A DNA stretch of 64,000 nt from Amycolatopsis umgeniensis. Its GTDB lineage: Bacteria; Actinomycetota; Actinomycetes; Mycobacteriales; Pseudonocardiaceae. Shown here piece after piece: positions 18,222 through 32,237 of the stretch. Numbering within the stretch: the stretch's first letter is position 1; the number at the start of each line of letters is the position of its first letter. The stretch is taken from assembly GCF_014205155.1 (NCBI RefSeq), contig NZ_JACHMX010000001.1:7254001-7318000 (forward strand), written 5' to 3'. Under the pieces are notes generated by a model that saw nothing but the letters and a program-made list of their open reading frames with translations, was not told where the DNA came from and ran no database searches. Position numbers and translations under genes: made by a program.

Positions 18222-19793
18222 CTACTCCCGCCAGCCCGAAAGCTCGACACCCTTCGCGACGTCCACCCGGTACCCGAGCGTCACGACGCCCTTCGCGCCC
18301 GGGGCGAGCGTCAGCCGCCAGGTGATCTCGCCCATGTCGGTCCGTTCCACCGGATCCGGCACGGCGCGGACGTCGCGAACCGTGATCGCCTCGTCGCGAG
18401 AGACCGGCGCCTGGTCCAGCACGGTCACGACGGCTTCGCGCGGGCTGTGGTTGCTGATCGTCGTGGTGTAGGCGGCCTCCCGCTTGCGGACGCCGGACAG
18501 GGTCGCCTTGCTCGCCGTGCGGTGCGAGAGTTCCCGGTCGACGCGGATCCGGTCGTCCACGCCGAGGGCGAGTTCGAGTTCCTCGCCCGGCGCCCAGACT
18601 TCGAGCCTCGTCGTGCCGACGAATTCCGTCTCGTGGAACACCGACGCCTTACCCGGCCGCAGGGTGTGTTCCGAGGTGTTGACCACGGTCGCCCGCAGGA
18701 ACGCCTCCGGCGACCGCGCGGGAGCGGTGATGTAGCCCAGTTTCGCCGTCAGTTCGAGCTGCGCCAGTGTCGTGCGGTGGCCTTGCGCTCCCGAAGGCAC
18801 CGCCACCGGACGTCCGGGCCGGTAGGTGACCGCGGTGGCGCCCTCTTCGGCGGTCGCGGTCCGCACCGCCATCGCCGGGGCGGGTGCCGCCAGGTTCCGG
18901 AAACCGGCCGCTTCCGGCATCCCGCCGCCCGCCGGTGACGCGCTGCCGTACGCGGCTCGCGCCATCACCGGTTCGACCGGTCGCACTCGGTCGAGGAACC
19001 ACGGTTCGAGTTCCGGTACCTCCACGGTGTTCGCCGGTCGCGCGGTCGAGAGGGCGAGGTCGCATTCGGGCCAGTCTTCGCCGGTGTGCTGGGTGATCCG
19101 CCCGTACCAGGTCACCGAGACGTCCTCGCCGCGGACACGCACGTCATAGCCGGGTTCCCAGCTCGCGTTCGAGACCACATAGGACAGTTCGAGCCCGATC
19201 TCGGCGCCGTCTTCCTCGCTCTCCAGCTCGACAGTGACCGTCGCGCTGTCCACTTCGGACACGCCCTGTTTCGCCTGGATCTCCCGGTCCAGCGCGCCGA
19301 GGTCGTCGCGGAGCCCGGCGAGCCGGATGCCGAGTTCCCGGCGTTTCCCCAGCGCCTCGGCCAGCTGGGTGCCGAGCGCGTCGGTGACTTCGGCGACCCG
19401 GGGCGGTTCCGCCGTGCCCGCCGCGAGGGCTTTCGCGAAACTGCCACCACTCCTCTTCGCCACCCCGGTCAGCAGATCGACCTTCGTGCTCTCCGCGGCG
19501 ACGGCGTCCGCGACCTCGTCGACCACCGCTTGATCGGCCCGCCGCCGCTCGGTCAGCGCGCGCAGGGAAGCGTCCGCGGGCGCGGGATGACGCTCGACGG
19601 CGACGTCGACCCCGGCGATGACCGCCGGACCGGAACCCGTGACACGGACCGAATCGGTGTCCAGATTCCACGGCAAGCCGGAGAAGGCGAAGCGTGTTTC
19701 GCCGTCCAGACGCGCTGAGGCCCGCCTCGTGATCCGGGCGTGGTGCGGATAGACGGTGACGGCGACGATCGGTGCTTCCACGGTGCTCGGCAT
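18222..19793 (-). CDS. DUF4139/MuiA-family protein
   Basis: The product is 523 aa. The N-terminal DUF4140 module starts with PIVAVTVYPHHARITRRAS and contains ALTERRRADQAVV as part of a coiled-coil. The C-terminal DUF4139 beta-rich module contains LSYVVSNASWEPGYDVRV and WYGRITQHTGEDWPECDLALSTARP. This is the mucoidy-inhibitor A architecture. The biochemical role is unknown; no signal peptide is seen. It is convergent with the CBS gene across a repeat-rich spacer. Confidence 0.88.
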   Translation of the reverse strand: MPSTVEAPIVAVTVYPHHARITRRASARLDGETRFAFSGLPWNLDTDSVRVTGSGPAVIAGVDVAVERHPAPADASLRALTERRRADQAVVDEVADAVAAESTKVDLLTGVAKRSGGSFAKALAAGTAEPPRVAEVTDALGTQLAEALGKRRELGIRLAGLRDDLGALDREIQAKQGVSEVDSATVTVELESEEDGAEIGLELSYVVSNASWEPGYDVRVRGEDVSVTWYGRITQHTGEDWPECDLALSTARPANTVEVPELEPWFLDRVRPVEPVMARAAYGSASPAGGGMPEAAGFRNLAAPAPAMAVRTATAEEGATAVTYRPGRPVAVPSGAQGHRTTLAQLELTAKLGYITAPARSPEAFLRATVVNTSEHTLRPGKASVFHETEFVGTTRLEVWAPGEELELALGVDDRIRVDRELSHRTASKATLSGVRKREAAYTTTISNHSPREAVVTVLDQAPVSRDEAITVRDVRAVPDPVERTDMGEITWRLTLAPGAKGVVTLGYRVDVAKGVELSGWRE

Positions 19794-19875
19794 GCCCCCG
19801 ACGTTAGTCTCTTGACACCTGTTCGGGTGGCCGGAAACCTCAGCTGCGTCTTGCCCGCCCGCCTTTGGGGGTCAC

Positions 19876-21687
19876 GTGAGAGTCGCCAGGCTCGCCGCCC
19901 TGTTCACCGCCGTTCTGGTTCTTCCAGCGACGGCTTTGCCCGCCCAAGCCGACGCACCGCCGACGCCGGTCTTCAAGGACGGTCAGGCGCAACCGGTGTT
20001 CAACCCGGCGGACGTCATCCGGGAGAACGTCTGGGTCACCGCACCGGTCGACAGCGACGGTGACGGCAAGGACGACCTCGTGCACGCGGAGGTGGTGCGT
20101 CCTCGCGCGACGCAGCAGGGGATGAAGGTCCCGGTCGTCTACCAGGCCAGCCCGTACTACGCGGGCGGCAACGACGTCGCGAACCACAACGTCGACGTCG
20201 AGCTGTACGTGCCCGGCGCCAAGCGTGCCCCCGCGGGCCCGAGGATCGCGACCAAGACCGTCGGCCCGAACGCGGCGCCGATCAGCTGGCGCTACCAGGA
20301 CTACTTCACCGCCCGCGGCTTCGCCGTGGTGTACGGGGAGTCGCTCGGCAGCGGCCAGTCCACCGGCTGCCCGAGCACCGGGGACGTCAACGAGACCATC
20401 GGCGCGAAGTCCATTGTGGACTGGCTGAACGGCCGCGCGACCGCCCGCGACGCGGCGGGCAAGGCCGCCGTCGCGGACTGGAGCACCGGCAAGACCGGTA
20501 TGACGGGCGTGTCCTACAACGGGACGTTGCCCAACGCGGTGGCCAGCACCGGCGTGAAGGGACTGGAGACGATCGTCCCGATCGCGGCGATCTCCAGCTG
20601 GTACGACTACTACCGCAACGACGGCGCCGTCGTCGCCGCCGGCGGTTTCCAGGGCGAGGACGCGGACGTGCTCGCCGACTACGTCTACACACGCCAGGAT
20701 CGCGCCGCCTGCCGTCCGCTGATCGACGGCATCGCGGTCGACCAGGACCGGGTGACCGGCGACTACAGCCCCTTCTGGGACGTGCGGAACTACCGCAACG
20801 ACGTGAGCAAGGTGCGGGCCTCGGTGCTCGTGGTGCACGGCCTCAACGACTGGAACGTCAAGACCGACCAGGGCACCCGCTGGTACGAGGCGCTCAAGCA
20901 GCACGGCGTCGAGCACAAGATCTGGCTGCACCAGTCCGGTCACGCCGACCCGTACAGCCTCCGCCGCGACGTCTGGCTCGCCACGCTCAACAAGTGGATG
21001 TCGCACTACCTCTACGGCCTGGACAACGGCATCGAGCGCGAGCCGAAGGCCACCATCCAGCGCGAGGACAACTCGTGGGTGGACGAGCCCGAGTGGCCGC
21101 TGCCCGGCACCCAGGACGTGAAGCTCTACCCGTGGCCCGGTGGTTCGTCGAAGGGCAAGCTCGACACGAGCAACGCCGTTCCGGGCAAGCCCGCCGTCGA
21201 GAAACTGGCCGACGACGCGAGCAAGACCGTCGAACAGCTCGCCAACGCGGCCTCTTCGGGTAACCGGCTGCTGTACTCGACCACCGCGGCGAAGCAGCCC
21301 GTACGCCTCGCGGGCACCGCGAAGGTCGGCCTGTCGGTGTCCTTCGACAAGCCCGCCGCGAACGTGACTGCGGTGCTCGTCGACCGCGCCCCGAACGGCA
21401 CGGCCAAGGTGATCAGCCGAGGCTGGACCGACCCGCAGAACCGTCGTGACCCGGCCCGCACCGACCCGATCACCCCCGGTGAGAACTACCGGATCGACGT
21501 CGAGCTGGTGGCGAAGGACTACCTGCTCGCGACGGGGCACAAGATCGAGTTCCTGCTGGCCTCCAGCGATCACGACTACACGCTCCGGCCCAAGGCCGGT
21601 GCGGGGATCTCGCTCGAACTGAACCGGACCACCGTGGTGCTGCCGGTGGCGGGCGGGAAGCCCGCGCTGCGCGCCGCCTTCGGCTGA
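19876..21687 (+). CDS. Secreted S15-family Xaa-Pro dipeptidyl-peptidase/CocE-like hydrolase
   Basis: The product is 603 aa. GTG 19876 begins a clear signal peptide (MRVARLAALFTAVLVLPATALPAQA). The alpha/beta-hydrolase catalytic core has the nucleophile in GVSYNG, the acid in HGLNDWNV and the histidine in QSGHADPY. The C-terminal jelly-roll domain ends with HKIEFLLASSDHDYTL. The family removes Xaa-Pro dipeptides from peptides, or hydrolyses esters in CocE relatives; substrate choice cannot be told. It is exported. A terminator hairpin follows. Confidence 0.9.
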   Translation: MRVARLAALFTAVLVLPATALPAQADAPPTPVFKDGQAQPVFNPADVIRENVWVTAPVDSDGDGKDDLVHAEVVRPRATQQGMKVPVVYQASPYYAGGNDVANHNVDVELYVPGAKRAPAGPRIATKTVGPNAAPISWRYQDYFTARGFAVVYGESLGSGQSTGCPSTGDVNETIGAKSIVDWLNGRATARDAAGKAAVADWSTGKTGMTGVSYNGTLPNAVASTGVKGLETIVPIAAISSWYDYYRNDGAVVAAGGFQGEDADVLADYVYTRQDRAACRPLIDGIAVDQDRVTGDYSPFWDVRNYRNDVSKVRASVLVVHGLNDWNVKTDQGTRWYEALKQHGVEHKIWLHQSGHADPYSLRRDVWLATLNKWMSHYLYGLDNGIEREPKATIQREDNSWVDEPEWPLPGTQDVKLYPWPGGSSKGKLDTSNAVPGKPAVEKLADDASKTVEQLANAASSGNRLLYSTTAAKQPVRLAGTAKVGLSVSFDKPAANVTAVLVDRAPNGTAKVISRGWTDPQNRRDPARTDPITPGENYRIDVELVAKDYLLATGHKIEFLLASSDHDYTLRPKAGAGISLELNRTTVVLPVAGGKPALRAAFG

Positions 21688-21705
21688 GCCCAGGCCGGTC
21701 CGTCC

Positions 21706-21739
21706 CCGAATGCCACGTCCGCCCGGACGTGGCATTCGG
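21706..21739. terminator. Terminator hairpin
   Basis: Perfect 15-bp arms CCGAATGCCACGTCC / GGACGTGGCATTCGG at 21706-21720 and 21725-21739 with a 4-nt loop, 18 nt after the S15 peptidase stop. Confidence 0.8.
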
Positions 21740-21844
21740 CGTTTCCGGTGGAAAACACCCACCCGACCTCGGGCTTGTATGGAAAATGTATTTCCTCCGG
21801 CTTTGCTTCGCCGGGTCCGGCTTCCCCACTCGATGGAGGTCCCC

Positions 21845-22699
21845 ATGTCCAGGTTGCGACGCCTCGCTGTGCTCGCCGCGGCCACCGTCATCCCCGCGCT
21901 CGGCCTGACCCTGGCCGGTACGACGCAGGCGTCGGCCGCCCCGAACTTCCAGGTCCCGTTCAAATGCGGCGTGACGGTCACGGCCGCGACGTTCAGCGGG
22001 CACAGCCCGGCGAACTCGGTCGATTTCCAGAAGTCGGGGATCACCGGCATGCCGGTCGTGGCTGCGGCGGGCGGCACCGTCTCCCGGGTCGCCAACGAAG
22101 GCAGCACGAGTTACGGGCGCTGGGTCGAGGTCGACCACGGTGGCGGCTGGACCACCCGCTACGCCCACCTGTCGACCCAGTCGGTCTCGGTCGGCCAGGC
22201 CGTCAGCCTCGGCAAGCAGCTCGGCACGGCGGGCGCGACAGGCGGCGTCTCCGGCCCTCACCTGCACTTCGAAGAGCGGCTCAACGGAGTGGCGCAGAAG
22301 GCGAAGCTGAACGGGGTCGCGGTGCCGTACTTCGCCCACACGAACTTCACCAGCAAGAACTCGTGCGGCGGTAACCCGTACGAAGCCACCGAGGTGTGCG
22401 GCAGCGGCTTCTCCGTGGTCGACTCGCAGGCGCTCGCCGGGGGTTCCGGCACCGCGTACCTGCTCTACAACGCTTCGACCAAGGCCAACTGCGTGACCAC
22501 GTTGAAGGCGGTTTCGCTCGGCACCGCGTCGCCGGTTTCGGCGTTCCTCGAAGTCCAAGGTTCGGCTCGTACGACCGACTCCGGCAGCTTCACCTACTAC
22601 GCCGGGCCGGTGAAGAAGACGGCCGCCACGACCTGCGTCAAGTGGGGCGGTTCGGTCGGCTCGAACGCCTACGAGAGCCCGTTCGAACACTGCGGCTGA
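21845..22699 (+). CDS. Secreted M23 (LytM-type) peptidase
   Basis: The product is 284 aa. ATG 21845 follows GGAGG. A signal peptide ends near TTQASAA. The M23 fold shows the zinc ligands in GHSPANSVDF (His and Asp), RYAHLS and the HxH motif GPHLHF. M23 enzymes cut peptidoglycan or glycine-rich peptides. After about residue 165 there is a cysteine-containing C-terminal module (CGGNPYEATEVCGSGF...CVTTLKAV...CVKWGG...HCG) of unknown fold, possibly wall- or sugar-binding, with paired cysteines. It is probably monocistronic. Confidence 0.9.
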   Translation: MSRLRRLAVLAAATVIPALGLTLAGTTQASAAPNFQVPFKCGVTVTAATFSGHSPANSVDFQKSGITGMPVVAAAGGTVSRVANEGSTSYGRWVEVDHGGGWTTRYAHLSTQSVSVGQAVSLGKQLGTAGATGGVSGPHLHFEERLNGVAQKAKLNGVAVPYFAHTNFTSKNSCGGNPYEATEVCGSGFSVVDSQALAGGSGTAYLLYNASTKANCVTTLKAVSLGTASPVSAFLEVQGSARTTDSGSFTYYAGPVKKTAATTCVKWGGSVGSNAYESPFEHCG

Positions 22700-22770
22700 T
22701 CTCGAGGGGCCGGGCACGATAGACCACCCCACCGACAGGATCGGCGTCCCCTCGGCCGGTCCGGCGGCGG

Positions 22771-22798
22771 TCGTCCACAACGCTCCCGGTTGTCCACA
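22771..22798 (+). promoter_or_regulatory. DnaA-box-like sites
   Basis: TCGTCCACA (22771-22779, one mismatch) and TTGTCCACA (22790-22798, exact) match the actinobacterial DnaA box. They lie just upstream of the DUF4192 gene. Binding is not established. Confidence 0.4.
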
Positions 22799-22803
22799 GA
22801 TGT

Positions 22804-22854
22804 GTCATGCCCCCACCCGGCGGCCCCCTTCCCGCCGCAAGGTGGGGGCATGAC
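22804..22854 (+). promoter_or_regulatory. Hairpin spanning the DUF4192 start codon
   Basis: Perfect 14-bp arms GTCATGCCCCCACC (22804-22817) and GGTGGGGGCATGAC (22841-22854) enclose a 23-nt loop. The purine-rich ribosome site and ATG 22850 lie in the 3' arm, so folding would hide the start. Alternatively it may be a DNA-level operator. Confidence 0.6.
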
Positions 22855-23914
22855 CACAACCACCCCGACCGGCAGGACCAAGGTCGATCTGAAGGATCCG
22901 GCGGACCTGCTCGCCGCGATCCCGTACATCCTCGGGTTCCACCCCGAGAACTCCGTCGTCGTCTTCGGGCAGCGCGGGCCGGACCGCAAACAGCAGGGCC
23001 TCACCCTGCGCGTGGACCTCCCGCCGCCCGGACTGGAGAGAGACCAGGCGCTCGATCTCGCGGCCCGGCTCGCCGCGACCGCGCACACCGGTGCCACGGT
23101 CGCCGTCGTCGGCGGAGGTCTCCCGAATCCCGCCGGGCGCCCGCCGCGCCGCCGCTTCGTCCGGCGCCTGGAATCCTCGCTCGCCGAGTACGGCATCCCC
23201 GTGCTGCATCCGCTGTGGGTGCCGTCCATCACCGCGGGCGTCCGATGGGGGTGCTACCGCGAGAAGAACTGCGGCGGCATCCTTCCCGACCCTCGCGAGT
23301 CGGTGATCGCCGCGGTCGCCACCGGCGAAGGCCACGTCATCCGCGAGAGCAGGGAGGCCCTGGAGCGCCTCTTCGAAGCCGGCCCGGCGGAAACGCTCGC
23401 GCGGCGCTCAGACCTGCTGACCAGGCTGGCCGGCCCGCCGTGGGGAGAGCACTCCGTCGTCGAGGCCGGGCTCGACGAGGTCAACGCCGCACTCGCCCGT
23501 TTCGAGCGGGGCGATCAGGAGATCACCGACGATCAAGCCGTCCGGCTGGCCTGGGCGCTGTCCCTCGTCGAGGTCCGGGGTGCCTGTCTGCTCACCGCCG
23601 CTCCAGCGGAGTCGCCGCTGGCGCGGACCGCGGAAGACCTCTGGCTCCGCCTCGCCAGAGAGCTACCGGAGCCGGAGTCCGCCGAGGCACTGTGCCTGAA
23701 GGCGCACGCCGCCTACGCCCGCGGTGATCTCGCCGTCGCCGGGATGGCGCTGGCCAGAGCGTGCGAAGTCGATCCGGAACACAGCCTGGCCCGACTGCTG
23801 ACAGCCGCGTTGGACGCGATGCTGGCTCCGTCCGAAGTGGCCGGTCTCGTCTTGCGGCAGCGGGAAGAAGAGCCGCCCGCGCTCAGCCTCGGGCCGTTTG
23901 GCGGGACCGCGTGA
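22850..23914 (+). CDS. DUF4192-domain protein
   Basis: The product is 354 aa with start ATG 22850. In-frame GTG 22802 and TTG 22790 are alternatives lying in the 5' hairpin arm and before it. The hallmark of actinobacterial DUF4192 is near the N-terminus: [27 protein letters not shown]. The C-terminal portion is helical with TPR-like pairing ([39 protein letters not shown]). Function is unknown and no catalytic motif is seen. The 3' end overlaps the convergent galE by 32 bp. Confidence 0.88.
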   Translation: MTTTTPTGRTKVDLKDPADLLAAIPYILGFHPENSVVVFGQRGPDRKQQGLTLRVDLPPPGLERDQALDLAARLAATAHTGATVAVVGGGLPNPAGRPPRRRFVRRLESSLAEYGIPVLHPLWVPSITAGVRWGCYREKNCGGILPDPRESVIAAVATGEGHVIRESREALERLFEAGPAETLARRSDLLTRLAGPPWGEHSVVEAGLDEVNAALARFERGDQEITDDQAVRLAWALSLVEVRGACLLTAAPAESPLARTAEDLWLRLARELPEPESAEALCLKAHAAYARGDLAVAGMALARACEVDPEHSLARLLTAALDAMLAPSEVAGLVLRQREEEPPALSLGPFGGTA

Positions 23915-24875
23915 ACGCCCACGCGTCGGCCACGATGCCGTCGAGGTCAGTGCGCTCCGGCTTCCAGCCGAGTTCGTCGCCCGCTCGCTCGCTGGAGGCC
24001 ACCAGCACCGAGGGGTCGCCCGCCCGGCGTGGCGCGACGGCGGCGGGGATCTCGTGACCGGTGGTGCGGCGGCAGGCCTCGATCACCTCGAGTACGGAGA
24101 AACCGGTGCCGCTGCCGAGGTTGTAGATGCGGTGTTCGCCGTCCACCGCGTGGCGCAGGGCCAGCTGATGCGCTTCGGCGAGGTCGACCACGTGGATGTA
24201 GTCGCGGATGGCCGTGCCGTCCGCGGTCGGGTAGTCGTCACCGAAGATCTGGATCCGCTCGCGGTCCCCGGTGGCGACCTGGAGCACGAGGGGGATCAGG
24301 TGCGTTTCGGTGGTGTGCCGCTCGCCGAAGGAGCCGTAGGCGCCCGCGACGTTGAAGTAGCGCAGGCTGACGGCCGCGATGCCGTGGGCGCGCGAGAAGG
24401 ACGTGATCGCGTGGTCGATGGCCAGCTTCGTCGCGCCGTAGGTGTTCGTCGGCTGCGTCGGCGCCGTCTCCGGGATGGGGGACGACTCGGGCTCGCCGTA
24501 GGTGGCCGCGGTGGAGGAGAACACCAGCCGCTTCGTGCCGTGGTCGCGCATCGCCTCGAGCAGGCGAAGCGAGGTCAGGACATTGCCTTCCCAGTACTTC
24601 GCCGGATCCGTCATCGACTCGCCGACCAGCGACTTGGCGGCGAAGTGGAGGACACCGTCGAAGCCGTCGCCGAGAACGCGCCGCGCGACTTCGGCGGCGT
24701 CGCCCTCGACGAAGGTGGCGTCCGGGTGCACCGCGTCGGCGTGCCCGGTGGAGAGGTCGTCGACCACGGTGACGTCGTGCCCGGCCTCGATGAGGCGGGC
24801 CGCGCAGACGCTGCCCACATAACCGGCTCCGCCCGTCACCATCAGCTTCAGGGTCTTGGTCGGTTCGTCGGTCAC
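23883..24875 (-). CDS. galE: UDP-glucose 4-epimerase
   Basis: The product is 330 aa. GTG 24875 follows AAAGG; the frame is open to 24962 without homologous sequence. The extended SDR shows the NAD motif TGGAGYVGS near the N-terminus, the Ser in [10 protein letters not shown], and the YGATK catalytic tyrosine/lysine. The end contains [14 protein letters not shown] as in GalE. It interconverts UDP-glucose and UDP-galactose. With galK 264 bp upstream on the same strand, it forms the Leloir pathway part of this region; galT is not present in the window. Confidence 0.93.
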   Translation of the reverse strand: MTDEPTKTLKLMVTGGAGYVGSVCAARLIEAGHDVTVVDDLSTGHADAVHPDATFVEGDAAEVARRVLGDGFDGVLHFAAKSLVGESMTDPAKYWEGNVLTSLRLLEAMRDHGTKRLVFSSTAATYGEPESSPIPETAPTQPTNTYGATKLAIDHAITSFSRAHGIAAVSLRYFNVAGAYGSFGERHTTETHLIPLVLQVATGDRERIQIFGDDYPTADGTAIRDYIHVVDLAEAHQLALRHAVDGEHRIYNLGSGTGFSVLEVIEACRRTTGHEIPAAVAPRRAGDPSVLVASSERAGDELGWKPERTDLDGIVADAWAFTRSRQTARG

Positions 24876-25013
24876 GTTCGCGCCTTTCTGCTGCGGATGC
24901 GGTCGCGGCCCAGTGTCCTCGCCCCCGGGCACCCCGCGCGCCCGGGGGTGGAAAGGCTTCACTTGAGGGACGGGCGAAAGGCGACACCCGCCTGGCGAGA
25001 GCCCACCCGCCTC

Positions 25014-25060
25014 GACGATGTGGGAATCGGGACACTCAACGTCCCATTCCCCACATCGTC
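25014..25060. repeat. Hairpin with conserved ACTCAAC loop
   Basis: Nearly complementary 20-nt arms (25014-25033 and 25041-25060) enclose ACTCAAC. The inner GGGAC-ACTCAAC-GTCCC matches, in reverse, the element at 18174-18210 while the outer stems differ. It lies between galK and galE and could act as a terminator. The rest of this spacer (24876-25139) shows no gene. Confidence 0.65.
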
Positions 25061-25139
25061 AACATCCGGGCGCACGCGTGAGCGCCGCGGTGAGATTCCG
25101 GTGTCATCGAGTTCCGAGACCGGAGCGACCCCTAACTCT

Positions 25140-26320
<1,181 letters not shown>

Positions 26321-26324
<4 letters not shown>

Positions 26325-27013
26325 CTGGCCTGCGCCAGCACGGCGTGCAGTGCCGAGACGGGCACCTGCGCGGTGTTGTTCCCGCCGGTGACCTCGATGG
26401 TCCCGCCGGGCGCCGCCTTGCCGACCTTGACCCGGCTGCCGGGCACGATGCCGACCGACTTGAGCTCCGTCATGAGCGTCTCGTCGAGCTGCACGTGCTC
26501 GGCGATGCGACGGATCTCGACCTCGCCGCCACCCATGCGGGCGAACTCGTCGAGCCGCACCAGGTCGGCTTCGGCCGGCGGGGCGGGATCGCCGTCGCCG
26601 AGCTTGTCCAGCCCCGGGATCGGGTTGCCGTAGGGCGACGTGGTGGGGTGGTCGAGCAGCTTGACCAGCTTGCGCTCGACGGCCTCGCTCATCACGTGTT
26701 CCCAGCGGCAGGCCTCGTTGTGGACGTGCTCCCACTCCAGGCCGATCACGTCGACCAGGAGGCGCTCGGCGAGCCGGTGCTTGCGCATGACCGCGATGGC
26801 CAGCTCGCGACCGTGCTCCGTCAGCTGCAGGTGCCTGTCGTCCGCGACCACGACCAGCCCGTCGCGTTCCATCCTGGCGACGGTCTGGCTCACGGTCGGG
26901 CCGCTCTGCTGCAGCCGCTCCGCGATCCGGGCCCGCAGCGGGACGACACCCTCTTCTTCGAGCTCGTAGATCGTACGCAAGTACATCTCTGTGGTGTCGA
27001 TGAGATCGTTCAC
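26321..27013 (-). CDS. ideR: IdeR, iron-dependent DtxR-family regulator
   Basis: The product is 230 aa, identical in length to mycobacterial IdeR. GTG 27013 follows AAGGGG and puts metal ligands at canonical numbers: Met10, Cys102, Glu105, His106 (site 1) and His79, Glu83, His98 (site 2). An upstream ATG at 27040 is possible but less likely. The winged helix ([20 protein letters not shown]) is near identical to IdeR. A C-terminal SH3-like domain follows a Pro-rich linker. It represses iron uptake when Fe2+ is bound. No IdeR box was found in this window. Confidence 0.95.
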
Positions 27014-27148
27014 GCTGTCCCCTTCGTCCGCGTTGCTCATCGTAGTCGCTGGCACTGACAGCGACGCAGGCGTGGGGACAACAAGCCCCGAGGCGGGAAA
27101 AGTCCCCCAAGCTGGGCGTGGAGCCGCGAGGCGCGGGAAGATGGGCCC

Positions 27149-27997
27149 ATGCGCCCCATGATCACCACCAGCGAACTCGCCGCGCAGCTCTCCGGGCCGG
27201 AATCGGCACGCTCCGTAGTCCTCGATGTCCGCTGGCGGCTCGCGGGCCCGCCCGGTGCCGAGTCCTACCGTGAGGCACATCTCCCGGGTGCGGTGTACGT
27301 CGACCTCGACACCGCGCTCGCCGGGGAGCCGGGTGACGGCGGTCGCCATCCGCTGCCCGAGCCGGAAACCCTGCAACGGCATCTGCGGGCGGCCGGGATC
27401 CGCTCCGGTCACCCTGTCGTGGTGTACGACGACTCCGACGGTTCGGTCGCGGCGCGGGCGTGGTGGCTGCTGCGCTGGGCCGGTCATGCCGAGGTCGCCG
27501 TGCTGGACGGCGGGTTCGCCGCCTGGGCCGAGGAAGAGCGTCCGCTCACCGGTGAGGTCCCTTCGCCCGCGGAGGGCGACATCGTGGTGAAGCCCGGCGG
27601 CATGCCGGTGCTGGAGGCGGCCGAGGCCGCCACGCTGGCGAGGGACGGGCTGCTCTTCGACGCCCGCGCCAAGCCGAGGTACGCGGGGGAGACCGAGCCG
27701 ATCGACCCGCGCGCCGGGCACATCCCCGGCGCGGTCAACGCGCCCTTCTCCGGGCATCTCGCGGAGGACGGCCGCTGGCGCGACGCCTCGGAACTGGCCG
27801 AGCGGTTCGAGGGACTCGGCGTGGATCCGGAGACCCCGGTCGGTGTCTACTGTGGATCCGGCATCACCGCCTCGTCCGTCGTTCTCGCGCTCGAGGTCGC
27901 CGGCCACCCGGAGTCCGCGGCGCTGTACGCGGGCTCGTGGTCGCACTGGTCCCGCGATCCGGAGCGCCCGGTGGCCACGGGGGATCTGCCCGGCTGA
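27149..27997 (+). CDS. sseA: Thiosulfate/3-mercaptopyruvate sulfurtransferase
   Basis: The product is 282 aa, two rhodanese domains. The inactive N-terminal copy contains [15 protein letters not shown] and VLDGGFAAW. The C-terminal copy has the active-site Cys235 in the loop CGSGITA, the form typical of 3-mercaptopyruvate sulfurtransferases. It transfers sulfur to thiol or cyanide acceptors in the cytoplasm. It is divergent from ideR, 135 bp away, so sulfur/iron-linked co-control is possible but no shared operator is evident. Confidence 0.93.
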   Translation: MRPMITTSELAAQLSGPESARSVVLDVRWRLAGPPGAESYREAHLPGAVYVDLDTALAGEPGDGGRHPLPEPETLQRHLRAAGIRSGHPVVVYDDSDGSVAARAWWLLRWAGHAEVAVLDGGFAAWAEEERPLTGEVPSPAEGDIVVKPGGMPVLEAAEAATLARDGLLFDARAKPRYAGETEPIDPRAGHIPGAVNAPFSGHLAEDGRWRDASELAERFEGLGVDPETPVGVYCGSGITASSVVLALEVAGHPESAALYAGSWSHWSRDPERPVATGDLPG

Positions 27998-28054
27998 CCC
28001 GCGCGGCGGCCGGAGACGGGGCATGAGCCGCTTTCGGGCACTAGAGTCCGTGCC

Positions 28055-29227
28055 ATGCGAGCACCGGCCGTCGTATGGGACTCCTCGCTGCTGGGTTACG
28101 ACCTCGGCGGCGAGCATCCGTTCAATCCGGTGCGGCTCGAACTCACGATCCGGCTCGCCACCGAACTCGGCGTGCTCGACGGGGTCGAACTGCTCGTCCC
28201 CGGGCCCGCGGGTGACGACGAGCTGCGCCGCGTCCACATCGGCGAGTACATCGAGGCCGTCCGGCAGGCGCCGATGACCGGTGCCGATTTCGCGCACGGG
28301 CTCGGCACCGAGGACAACCCGGTGTTCACCGGCATGCACGAGGCTTCGGCGCTGGTCGTCGGCTCGACGTTGCTGGCCGCGCGCAAGATCGCCGACGGCG
28401 AGGCGACGAGGGCGGTGAACATCGCCGGCGGGCTGCACCACGCGATGCCGGACAGGGCGTCGGGTTTCTGCGTGTACAACGACTGTTCGGTGGCGATCTC
28501 GTGGCTGCTGGACCACGGCTTCGATCGCGTCGCCTACGTCGACACCGACGTCCACCACGGCGACGGCGTGCAGGCGGCGTTCTACGACGACCCCCGGGTG
28601 CTGACCGTCTCCCTGCACCAGCACCCGTTCACACTGTGGCCGGGCACCGGCTACTCGGCGGAGATCGGGAAGGGCGGCGCCGAGGGCACCGCGGTCAACC
28701 TCCCGCTGCCGCCCGGCACCCGCGACGGCGGCTGGCTGCGGGCGTTCGACGCGGTGGTGCCGTCGCTGCTGGAGCAGTTCCGGCCGCAGATCCTCGTCAC
28801 CCAGTGCGGAGTCGATTCGCACGAAGAAGACCCGCTGGCGGACCTCTCGCTCTCGGTGGACGGCCATCGCGCCATCTACCGGCGGCTACGGGAACTGTCC
28901 GAAGCGCACGCCGGCGGCCGCTGGCTCGCCGTGGGCGGCGGTGGCTACCAGCTGATCCGGGTGGTGCCGCGGTCCTGGACCCATCTGCTCGCCACCGTGC
29001 TCGACCGTGACGTCGACCCGGCGACGGCGTTGCCGCCGAACTGGGTCGCGTCGATCTCCAGGGCGGCGCCGAACGCCGAGATCCCGCCCAGCATGTCCGA
29101 CGACCGCGAAACCGCCTTCACCCCGTGGGGAGACGGGGCGGACGAGCCGGTCGACATCGCCATCCGCGACACCCGCCGCGCGATCTTCCCGCTGCACGGC
29201 CTCGATCCGGACGATCCGAGGGACTGA
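28055..29227 (+). CDS. acuC: AcuC, class I-type lysine deacetylase
   Basis: The product is 390 aa. The histone-deacetylase fold shows the paired histidines in GGLHHA (128-129), metal ligands in DTDVHHGDG (Asp165, His167) and the C-terminal GGGGY loop. AcuC proteins remove acetyl groups from lysines of metabolic enzymes such as acetyl-CoA synthetase. The gene directly precedes the GNAT/acyl-CoA-synthetase fusion (stop 29227, next ATG 29229), so opposing acetylating and deacetylating functions are probably expressed together. Confidence 0.93.
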   Translation: MRAPAVVWDSSLLGYDLGGEHPFNPVRLELTIRLATELGVLDGVELLVPGPAGDDELRRVHIGEYIEAVRQAPMTGADFAHGLGTEDNPVFTGMHEASALVVGSTLLAARKIADGEATRAVNIAGGLHHAMPDRASGFCVYNDCSVAISWLLDHGFDRVAYVDTDVHHGDGVQAAFYDDPRVLTVSLHQHPFTLWPGTGYSAEIGKGGAEGTAVNLPLPPGTRDGGWLRAFDAVVPSLLEQFRPQILVTQCGVDSHEEDPLADLSLSVDGHRAIYRRLRELSEAHAGGRWLAVGGGGYQLIRVVPRSWTHLLATVLDRDVDPATALPPNWVASISRAAPNAEIPPSMSDDRETAFTPWGDGADEPVDIAIRDTRRAIFPLHGLDPDDPRD

Positions 29228-29228
29228 C

Positions 29229-31917
<2,689 letters not shown>

Positions 31918-31925
<8 letters not shown>

Positions 31926-32145
31926 GCCCGGGGAGCACCACGGCGAGCACGCTCACCGCCAGCGGCGCGAGGATCCCGAACGCCGCCGTGACGGTCTTGC
32001 CCACCGTGGTGTCGCTCCCGAGCAGCTGGGTCAGCCGGGCGCGTCCGGCGAGCCAGTCCTCACTGGGCCGCGCGTCGGGCGGCAGGGGGTAGATCTCGTC
32101 GACCAGCCGTACGCACCGGGTCTTCCAGGCGCGGAGGACGGGCAT
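31918..32145 (-). CDS. Small membrane protein, probably 5'-truncated by a frameshift
   Basis: The visible frame encodes 75 aa from ATG 32145: a soluble middle part (VRLVDEIYPLPPDARPSEDW) and a C-terminal membrane helix (TAAFGILAPLAVSVLAVVLPG). Upstream, in another frame, GTG 32209 would read VTRLRKHWLWPLVISVLA, an ideal first membrane helix. One surplus base around 32150-32160 would join the two. Either the gene carries a +1 shift (natural or sequencing error) or translation starts at the ATG. The family is not recognised. Confidence 0.5.
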
Positions 32146-32237
32146 GTAGAGCAGGAGCGAGCACGCTGATCACGAGCGGCCAGAGCCAGTGCTTCCTCAG
32201 GCGCGTCACGCCGTCAGTCTGCCGAAGGCGGCGCCGA

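Noticed and set aside
19840..22107. 755-residue minus-strand frame opposite the S15 and M23 peptidases
   Set aside because: Antisense shadow of strongly coding genes with motifs on the plus strand; composition (Val/Arg/Gly-rich) is typical of high-GC shadow frames.
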